A DNA stretch of 21,455 nt from JBEKIK01 sp050013075. GTDB lineage: Bacteria; Planctomycetota; Planctomycetia; Pirellulales; Thermoguttaceae. The stretch is taken from positions 1 to 21,455 of the forward strand of contig JBEKFZ010000072.1 of NCBI GenBank assembly GCA_050013075.1, in the 5' to 3' direction. Positions 1-8,300 of this stretch are shown one piece after another (the stretch's first letter is position 1; every line of letters begins with the position of its first letter). The position numbers were made by a program, and so were the translations under genes. The notes below the pieces were generated by a model. It was not told the origin of the DNA and searched no databases. It saw only the letters and a list, made by a program, of their open reading frames with translations.

Positions 1-1793
1 CCGGCATAGCCCACGTAAAGGCGGTTGCTGGTGCTGGTTTGCGAGAGCGTTCCGCCGCTGATGGAATAGGAACCGGTTGACCCGGAGTATCGCCCGAGGT
101 ACAGCACCTTCCTGGCGTAGAGCGTTCCGCCGCTTTGCGTAAACGTGCCTTGGCCGTTTTTGCCCACAAGGATATTGGCGTTGCTGCCGGAGTCGAAAGT
201 TCCGCCGGAAAGCGTATAAGTGCCAATGCCATAAGAACTGTCACGGCCCCCGATGACTATCAGATCGCCGCTGCCGGTAATGTTGATAGTGCCGCCGGAT
301 TGATGCACATTGCCGATGGTGTTGCCGGAGGTAAATCCATCGCTGTATCCCGAGGCTACATACAGGCTTGGGGCGGTAATAGTGCCGCCTTCCTGATACA
401 AATCGCCGTGACCTCCAAGGATATCGCCGACATTTAGATCGCCGTTTACCGTGAGAGATCCGCTTAGTAAATCATAGACTCCGGTGCCGCGCGTGCCGAT
501 CGTGGCATAGCCGTTTACAGTTACCGATGAAGTCCCGCTTTGCACTATGGTGCCGTTGCCCGTGACTCGTTCGCCTAGAACAAGACCATCCGGCCATGTG
601 GAAGTCATTATCACCACGGAGTTTCCGGAAATATTAAGGATGCCCGTGGATGTTTGGCCGACCTTGAGTCCCGTGAACGTGCCAGAGGGCGAGGAAGTGA
701 GGTCCACTGTATGGCCGCCTTGAATAATTGGAGTTTGACCGGCGCCGGGAACTGCTTCGGCAAACCAATTCAAGGCGGTTTTAAAATCAGTTGTGCCGGC
801 ACTGCCAACGAATTCATCTTCGGTGGGTTTACTGCTGGCGTTGGCGGCTAGATTCTGGGCTACTGAATAAGGGACTGTGAAAACGTTTCCGTGTCTTGTG
901 CCGGTGGGGAAGGAGACATAACCGGTGTATTCGGTCCAAGTTGCCATGTCGTCGGTGGAAGCCATGGCCCCATACACGCCGCTTGCATAGTGATCGTTGT
1001 ATACCAACCAGGCGCCATTTTTGAGCTGGATTGCCGACGGGCCTTCGGAAGAGTATCCGGAAGTAAGTTGCTCTACGGTAGTCGAATACGGGCCGTAAAG
1101 GCTTGTGCCTCCTTGAGATTTAGCGGTGCCGGCAATGAACATGACATAATTCGAGCCGTCTTTTACAATATCCGCATCGAGTGTGTGTAAGCCGCTTCTG
1201 GAATAAAATAAGGTTGGAGTGCTAAAGGTGCTAAAATTGGTCGTGGTACTGTAGTATATGGCCAAATAACCACCCGTTCCAACCCGGGTAGACCAATAAA
1301 CGAGATATCGACTGTTGGCGGAATCGTAATAAGCCTGCGGCGCCCATCTTTCTTCCCCGTTGGTAATAGAAAGAGTTTTATATGTCGGGGTTGACCAGTG
1401 GATAAGATCGGAAGAAGAACTGTAGCCGATATTGCTGTCAACGGTAGTACTACCCATGGCGGCGCCACCCCAGCCGGTAGTATAAATCAAGTGAAAATTA
1501 TTATCCGCTCCGAAAATTACGTAGGGATCTCGCATAAACGGAGTGGTTTGGGTATCTATCACGAGGCCTGCGTCGCCATTAACGGCATGGTAGCTCAGGC
1601 CGTCGAACGAATAAGCCAAATGCAGTCCATTAGCGCCGTTAGTACCATTATCCTGGAAGTATGAAAACATATACACAGTGTCTTCCGCAACGGCTACTTT
1701 GCAGAATAAGGCCGAAACGAGGAGTGTGAATAGGACCATTACCAGCGAAAGTAATTTACAACAAGACCAAGCAGCGGATGATATTCGGTGCAT
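1..1793 (-). CDS. GH43-like exported glycosidase fused to T5SS/PEP-CTERM-associated repeats (C-terminus outside window)
   Basis: The frame is open from ATG at 1793 to the left edge (597 codons, no stop), so the gene is partial. SD-like GAGGG lies just upstream. Residues 1-36 look like a signal peptide (basic start, hydrophobic core, AVA before the mature end). Residues about 38-310 read as a five-bladed-propeller glycosidase of GH43 type: RDPYV near 88-92, LDADIVKDG near 205-213 (candidate pKa-modulating Asp), SEGPSAI near 249-255 (candidate general acid Glu250) and RHGNV near 300-304. GH43 enzymes usually act on arabinan, xylan or galactan side chains; the substrate cannot be told here. From about residue 365 onward the protein is beta-strand repeats (VGQTSTGILNISG, IGTRGTGVYDLLSGSLTV, VGKNGQGTFTQSGGTL) of the T5SS/PEP-CTERM-associated kind, so I expect a PEP-CTERM tail beyond the edge. 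It is divergent from the giant repeat gene. Family assignment is from remembered motifs. Confidence 0.82.
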   Translation of the reverse strand, partial: MHRISSAAWSCCKLLSLVMVLFTLLVSALFCKVAVAEDTVYMFSYFQDNGTNGANGLHLAYSFDGLSYHAVNGDAGLVIDTQTTPFMRDPYVIFGADNNFHLIYTTGWGGAAMGSTTVDSNIGYSSSSDLIHWSTPTYKTLSITNGEERWAPQAYYDSANSRYLVYWSTRVGTGGYLAIYYSTTTNFSTFSTPTLFYSRSGLHTLDADIVKDGSNYVMFIAGTAKSQGGTSLYGPYSTTVEQLTSGYSSEGPSAIQLKNGAWLVYNDHYASGVYGAMASTDDMATWTEYTGYVSFPTGTRHGNVFTVPYSVAQNLAANASSKPTEDEFVGSAGTTDFKTALNWFAEAVPGAGQTPIIQGGHTVDLTSSPSGTFTGLKVGQTSTGILNISGNSVVIMTSTWPDGLVLGERVTGNGTIVQSGTSSVTVNGYATIGTRGTGVYDLLSGSLTVNGDLNVGDILGGHGDLYQEGGTITAPSLYVASGYSDGFTSGNTIGNVHQSGGTINITGSGDLIVIGGRDSSYGIGTYTLSGGTFDSGSNANILVGKNGQGTFTQSGGTLYARKVLYLGRYSGSTGSYSISGGTLSQTSTSNRLYVGYA

Positions 1794-1864
1794 AATTACC
1801 CTCTAATCTTTATTTTTAATGGATCTTAGATATTGCAAAATAAGAGGTTGCCGAAAGCACGGTC

Positions 1865-1913
1865 ATTATACTACAAACCTGTCAAAAATGCACTAAAAAT
1901 GTGCTGTTTAGTG
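1865..1913 (-). promoter_or_regulatory. Candidate promoter and palindromic operator for the GH43-like gene
   Basis: On the minus strand a perfect TATAAT (plus-strand ATTATA, 1865-1870) lies about 70 bp before the start codon. The place where a -35 box should be is occupied by an inverted repeat: CACTAAA (1891-1897) and TTTAGTG (1907-1913), with a second nested pair GCAC/GTGC (1890-1893, 1901-1904). No good -35 hexamer is visible. Overlap of a palindrome with the -35 region would fit a repressor or activator site. This is inference from sequence only. Confidence 0.4.
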
Positions 1914-2075
1914 ATTATTTCTCACCGTGCGCGAATTTATCTTGCGCAACTTATGAATAAGACTTTTTAAAATTTGCGCTGGCAGATATGAATAGAATCA
2001 TAGCCTTCTTCCCAATCTCGCCTAAAAGGAGTGATATGACTCCTTAATTACATTTCAAAAATGTTAAATAAATGC

Positions 2076-2103
2076 TTGTAATCTTAACCACTTTTGTTAA
2101 AAT
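2076..2103 (+). promoter_or_regulatory. Candidate sigma70-type promoter for the giant repeat gene
   Basis: TTGTAA (2076-2081), a 16-bp spacer and TAAAAT (2098-2103) resemble a -35/-10 pair. This would give an untranslated leader of about 220 nt before the ATG at 2334. The same two hexamers with the same 16-bp spacing occur in front of the tRNA-Asp gene at 11382-11409, which adds some weight. Confidence 0.4.
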
Positions 2104-2333
2104 ATCCTAAATAACGGGATTATTAGGATGCGGGTACTATGCACGTAAAAAACCGAAACCATGGAGCAAAAATAAACTATTTACGGCTTTCAAAAGTTAA
2201 AAAAAACCATTCCAAAATCGCGTAATTGAACTAAAGAGGCAATTCGGATTACAGAGAGTAGAACAAGGAATGGAAAAGAGGCATTTAGGGTTGCGGGTTT
2301 TTGTGAATTCTTCTTCTACGAAAGGATCTGTTT

Positions 2334-5300
2334 ATGCGGTCTCGATTACTTGGTTCAAATCTGTTTCTTGTCTATGGCATATTGTTGACGGCTTCCATTT
2401 TCCTTTTCCCCGTACCCGGCCAAGCGGCCACTTATAGTTGGGATGCCAACGGTCAAACGTGGACCTGGGATACGTCGTTGTCGAATTGGTGGGATTCAAG
2501 CTCCGACATTCCTTGGCCCACTGCCACCGACTCCGTTGCCGATTTCGGCGCCGGCGTTCCCATTGGCAGTGGCGGCCGTGGCACAATCAGCGGCGGCACA
2601 GTTACGGTCAGCACAGTCCAGGCCAACGGCATAACTTTTGATATTACCGGTTACACGCTCTCCGGCGGAACGATTACACTGGTCGGCACAACTCCAACGA
2701 TTACCGTCACCACTTTAGGCAATACCGCGACTATCGGCTCGTCAATCGCCGGTACCGTCGGATTTACCAAGGCCGGCAACGGCACACTCACGCTAAGCGG
2801 AGCCAATACCGGTCTCTCCGGAGCGGTAACACTCAACGCAGGCACGCTTATCATCGGCAGCACCAGCGCCCTCGGCACGGCAACGGGCGCATTTGTGATA
2901 AACGGCGGCACCATTGATGCTAACGCTGCCATTACAACAACCAACAAAACACAGAACTGGAACGGCGACTTCACCTTTACGGGAAGCAATAACCTAAACC
3001 TCGGCACCGGGGCAGTAACCCTCGGCGGTTCGGGCACGGTCCGCACGGTTACCGTCACGGCCAACACGTTGACCGTCGGCGCTCTTGCGGGTGGAGATAT
3101 TATGTCAGCGGTCGGGACCAACGGGAACTACGGCCTGACAAAGGCCGGGGCGGGCACTCTGACGTTGAATAACGGCGGCAGCATCGGCGGCATCCTGAAC
3201 ATCACCGCCGGCAAAGTGCAGATGTTTCAGGACTTCACCGTCGGCGGCTTGACGGGCACCGGAACCATCGAAAACGGTTCCGGCACAACCAAGTGGTTCT
3301 TCGTCCGCAACGTTGCGGATGACACCTTCTCCGGCGTCATACAGGGTGGCGCTCTCGCCGGTACTTTGGGTTTGAGCAAGTCCGGTCCGGGCAAGCTTAC
3401 CCTTCTCGGTACTAATGCCTACACCGACCGCACGACGATAACCGGCGGCACCGTAGAATACGGTAATGGGACTGTCCCGTGTATCACACAGACACTTGGT
3501 ACGTTGTGGTTCGACAACAGAGGCGATGGTACGGTGCAGTCCACCTATGGCAACGACGCCGGCAACAGCAGCCTCACCTTTACGACACTCACCCGTAACA
3601 CTGGCGCGACCGGCAATTTTGTCGTCAGCGGCGGCACCAACGGCACCACTAACAAGATTGTCATTACGGGACAGGCCGCCGGATTCATCGGCAACAACAC
3701 GTTCTTTGACGGCAACAATTACGCTTGGATGAATGCGGCCGGCACCTATGTCCGCGGCATCGATTACACCAGCGGCGCTCCGGACGCGGGCACCGAGAAC
3801 ATTGTAGCCTCGACACCGAACTTCACCGCCGGCAGGCTGTATGAACTGATTTCCGGCTCTGGTCAGATCACCGCCCAGGGTACCCAGACCATAACCAACA
3901 TGAATATCACCAACAACCTTCCTTTCGTGATCACCGACACTAAAATTCTGACGGTCAATGGCATCCTGTTGAGCGGCGGCAATACCACCACAATCAGCGG
4001 CGGCGCCACCTCCGGCGGCATTCAAGCGGCCAGCGGCGCTGAATTGGTAATCCGCACCGATACGGCAAGCGATAACCTGACCATTAGTGCCCCGATTCTG
4101 AACAACGGCACCAACGCCCTGACCAAGACCGGCGCCGGCACGCTGACACTCAGCGGCAATAACACCATCAACGGAACAATTACGTTGTGCAATGGCAATA
4201 TGATTCTGTCCGGCAATAACACCTTAGGCGGAGCCCTGTACGTGGACGCCGGCGTGCTGTCGATCCCGAGCGGCACAACCACAACCGCCACCAACGGAAC
4301 ACCGATAATCACTGTCGGTAATCAAACAGGCCTCAATGCTGTGATGAACATCTCGGGCGGCACGCTTAACGCCAATAAAAACAGCAATCCGTCTATCAGA
4401 ACCAGCAACGCGGCTGCGTCGGCTAGCGCCATCAATCTGAGTTCAGGAATTTTGTACTCAAACGACCAGACGCAGATTGGCACGGGCACTGGAGCCTACG
4501 GTGTCTTGAATCAGACCGGAGGCACCGCGACATCAAATTGGTATTTCGTCGTCGGCTTTAACAACGACAGGTCCGTTTACAATCAGAGCGCCGGTAAGTT
4601 CACCGTCAATAATACTTTTTTGACCATTGCGGCCGGCGGCAGCGGTTCTATCGGTGTTTCGAATTTGTCCGGCGGCACGTTCAATAGCCCCTCCGGCGGT
4701 ATTCTAGTCGGAGAGCGTGGCAACGGCACTCTTAATGTCTCCGGCACCGCGGTGGTGACGGTGGCAGGCAATGGCATCACCATGGGAGATGTTGACTCAG
4801 GGGGCCAAACCGGCTGGAACGGCACGGTGAACCTGCTTGGCGGCACGATCGTAACCAACAAAGTCGCCAAGGGTAACATCTCAACGGGAGGAACGGGAGT
4901 TGCCACCTTCAACTTCAACGGCGGCACGCTGCAAGCGAGTACGCCCAACGCTACCTTCATGACGGGCCTGGACAACGCCTACGTTAATGGAGCTTTCGGC
5001 GTTTACAGCGGCGGAGGCACGATCGATAACGGCGGCTTCGCCATCACCATCGGCCAGAGCCTCATCGCTCCAACCGGCAACGGCGTGAGGGCTACCGGAC
5101 TCACCGTGAGCGGCGGCGGCTATATCGGTACGCCTCTGGTGGTAATCACCAACGCCGCGAGCGACACCACCGGCACCGGCGCCAAGGCCGTGGCCACCTT
5201 AAAACCTGATGGCACCACTCTCGACAAAATCATCATCACCAATCCGGGCGTAGGCTATACCGCCGCTCCGACTTTCGCCCTGGTGGGCGGTGGAAACGGC

Positions 5301-8300
5301 AACACCGGCGCCATCGGCGGCGCGGCGACGCTGGTCGATAATACCCTCTCCAGCGGCGGCTTGACCTTCACTGGCACCGGCACCACTACGCTTTCCAGCG
5401 CAAACACCTACACCGGCGCAACTTTGGTGAATGCCGGCACGCTGTTCTTGGGCCCCTCCGGCTCGATCAACTCCAGCAGCGGCATCACCATCAACGGCAG
5501 CGGCGCAAAACTGCTGCTAAATACTTCTGCCGCTATCACCCCGACCGTGAACGTCACCAACGGCACGTTCGGCGGCATCGGGACGGTCAACAACGTGGTG
5601 GTGGATGTTGGGGGCAATGGAATTATCACTGCCAGCGACGTCAGCTTTAATGCGTTGTCAATCGGCTCGCTGACCTTCAACGGCGCGGGCGCGATAAGTC
5701 TGACTATCGACCAGTCCACCGCCTATCAGGCTCTTAACGTCACAACCCTGACGACCGGCGCGGTCAACACGTCCGGCAAGGTTTCACTCAACGCCTCCAC
5801 TACCGGCTCCAGTTGGGCCCCTGCTACTTATAATTTGATATACTATTCCAGTCTCGGCGGGGTGGGATATGGTGCTTTTCAGCCGGGGACTGTAACGGGG
5901 CTCAGCAACCGCCAGAGCGCCACGTTCTCGAATGACTCCAATTATATCAAGATGAAGATTGCCGGCGACGTTCCCAAGTGGACCGGTTTGGTCAACGGAA
6001 ACTGGACGGTGAACGCGATTACGCCCGTTGGCGGCAACACGAACTGGGTGCTAATGACGGCCGGCACGGCCACGGATTTCATTACCGGCGACGTCGTTAC
6101 GTTCGATGACTCGGCCCCGACGGCTGGTGGTACGACCAACGTCATCATTTCCGATGCCAACGTCGGGCCTGCCAGCGTTGCCTTCAACAACAGTTCCTCC
6201 TATACTTACACGATTAGTTCGGCCTCCGAGACGACATACGGCATTGTTGACTATGTTAAATCCGGTATCACTTATCCCACCTCCCTGCTCGTAGAGGGCG
6301 GTGGCGCCGTTTCCCTAAACAGCACCAACACCTACTCGGGTGGAACGACCGTCAGCGGAGGCACGCTCAACATCAATAACGCCTCCGCCATCGGCACCGG
6401 AACGTTGACTCTCGACAACATCTCTACATACTATTCCGTTACGCTCGACAACACCAGCAGCACGGACGTTACCCTGACGACCGACAACCCGCAGATCTGG
6501 AACTGCAACTTCGCCTTTACAGGGACCAGAAACCTGAACCTCGGCGCCGGCGCGGTGACAATGAGCGCAACCCGCACGATCACCGTAAACGCCGGCACGC
6601 TCACCGTGGGCGGCGCGATCGGCGGCAGCGGGTTCGGCCTCACCAAGGCGGGCACGGGCGCACTAACGCTTGGGGGCGCCAACACCTACACCGGCGCCAC
6701 GATAGTGAGCGCCGGCACCCTGAACGTCACGGGCACTGTCTCTGGCACCCAATTGGATCAGGTTGGAAATACGTCCTCCAGCGACGCCAAGCTTGTTATT
6801 TCCTCGGGTGGCTCCTTCACGGCGAATCTACCAGGTAGTGCCTGGAGCTCCAGCATTGATGTCGGGGCTACCGGCTCGGCAGCCGGCAGTGTCCAGATGA
6901 GCGGCTCGACCAGTTCGTTTACCGTCAATCAACAGATTGCCTTGGGTAATGCTGGATATGGAGCCTTTACGCAGAGCGCAGGAACCACGACGATAGGCGG
7001 CTTCATCGCCTGCGGCGGAAACAATTCTTCTGGCGGCATCCTCAACCAGAGCGGAGGAACGATAACCCTAACCGGCGCTCCGATTACCGTCGGATATGTC
7101 GGCACCACGGGACTCGGCGTCATGAATCTCAGCGGAAGCGCCGTTTTCAATGCCAACGGGCCCGCAGGCAACGGCGTGTGGATCGGCGAACTCGGAACGG
7201 CCGTCTTGAACGTGTCCGGCAGCGCAGCCCTTAACATCAACAGTGCCGGAACCCTTACCGGCGGCGGCGGGTTGGTGCTGGGGAGAACAAACACCACGCT
7301 CTCGAACGGCACGGTCAACCTCTTGGGCGGCACGATCACCACGCCTTTCGTTACCAAGGGAACCGGCACCGGCACACTGAACTTCAACGGCGGCACGCTG
7401 AAAGCCAGCGCCGATAACGCAACGTTCCTGACCGGTCTGACCAATGCCTACGTTTATAACAGCGGCGCAACCATCGATGACGGCGGCTACGCCATCACCA
7501 TCGGCCAGGCGCTACTCACCCCAACGGGTAGTAACGGTGTAAGTGCATCCGGACTGACGGTTAGCGGCAGCGGCTTCATCGATACGCCCCTGGTGTCGAT
7601 CACCGGCGGCGGCGGCGGCTCGGGCGCGACGGCCATTGCGACCATCAATTACACCACTGGCGCTCTAAGCGGCATCACCATCACCAGTCCGGGCACCGGC
7701 TACACCACCGCGCCGACTTTCACCCTCTTGGGCGGCGGCGTCGGCAGTTCCTACTCCACCACCAGCGGCGCGCTGTCGATAGTTGCGAATGCCGGCGGCG
7801 GTCTGACCAAACTCGGCACCGGCACGGTGACGATCACCGGCGCGAACACCTACTCGGGTGCGACCGCGGTGAATGACGGCACGCTGATCCTTAGCGGCGC
7901 CGGTTCGATCAACGGCAGCAGCGGCATCACCATCAACGGCAGCACCACGAAACTGTTGCAAACCAGTTCCGTCGCCGTCACGCCCACCGTGACCGTCGAC
8001 GGCACGCTCGACGGTACCGGGATTGTCAACACCGTGATCGTGGCCAGCGGAGCCGGCAACATCATCGCCAACGGCAACGGCGGCCCGGGTGCGTTGACTA
8101 TCGGCTCGCTGACCTTCAACGGCGTGGGCAAGATAAGTCTTAACACCGCGGGCTCGGTGGCGCTTATTACCACCTCCTTGACCACCGGTGCAAGCGCCAG
8201 TTCCATTACGGTCAACGTCTCCAACGCCAGTTGGACCAGCGGGACGGTGTATGATCTGATCAGCTATAATAATCTCCTCGGCACGGCGGGATTTTCGGCC

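Larger units (their letters stand above)
1794..2333. other. 540-bp divergent AT-rich intergenic region
   Basis: No plausible gene is seen. Besides the two candidate promoters listed separately, it contains an inverted repeat TGCGC/GCGCA (1928-1932 and 1944-1948) and a 7-bp perfect inverted repeat AAGGAGT/ACTCCTT (2026-2032 and 2039-2045, 6-nt loop). The rest is AT-rich, including an oligo-A stretch near 2200. It separates two divergently transcribed exported-protein genes, so control of both is likely placed here. Confidence 0.6.

Noticed and set aside
135..1664. Short open frames on both strands across the left edge
   Set aside because: They are shadows of the minus-strand GH43-like gene, which runs off the edge and so is easy to miss.
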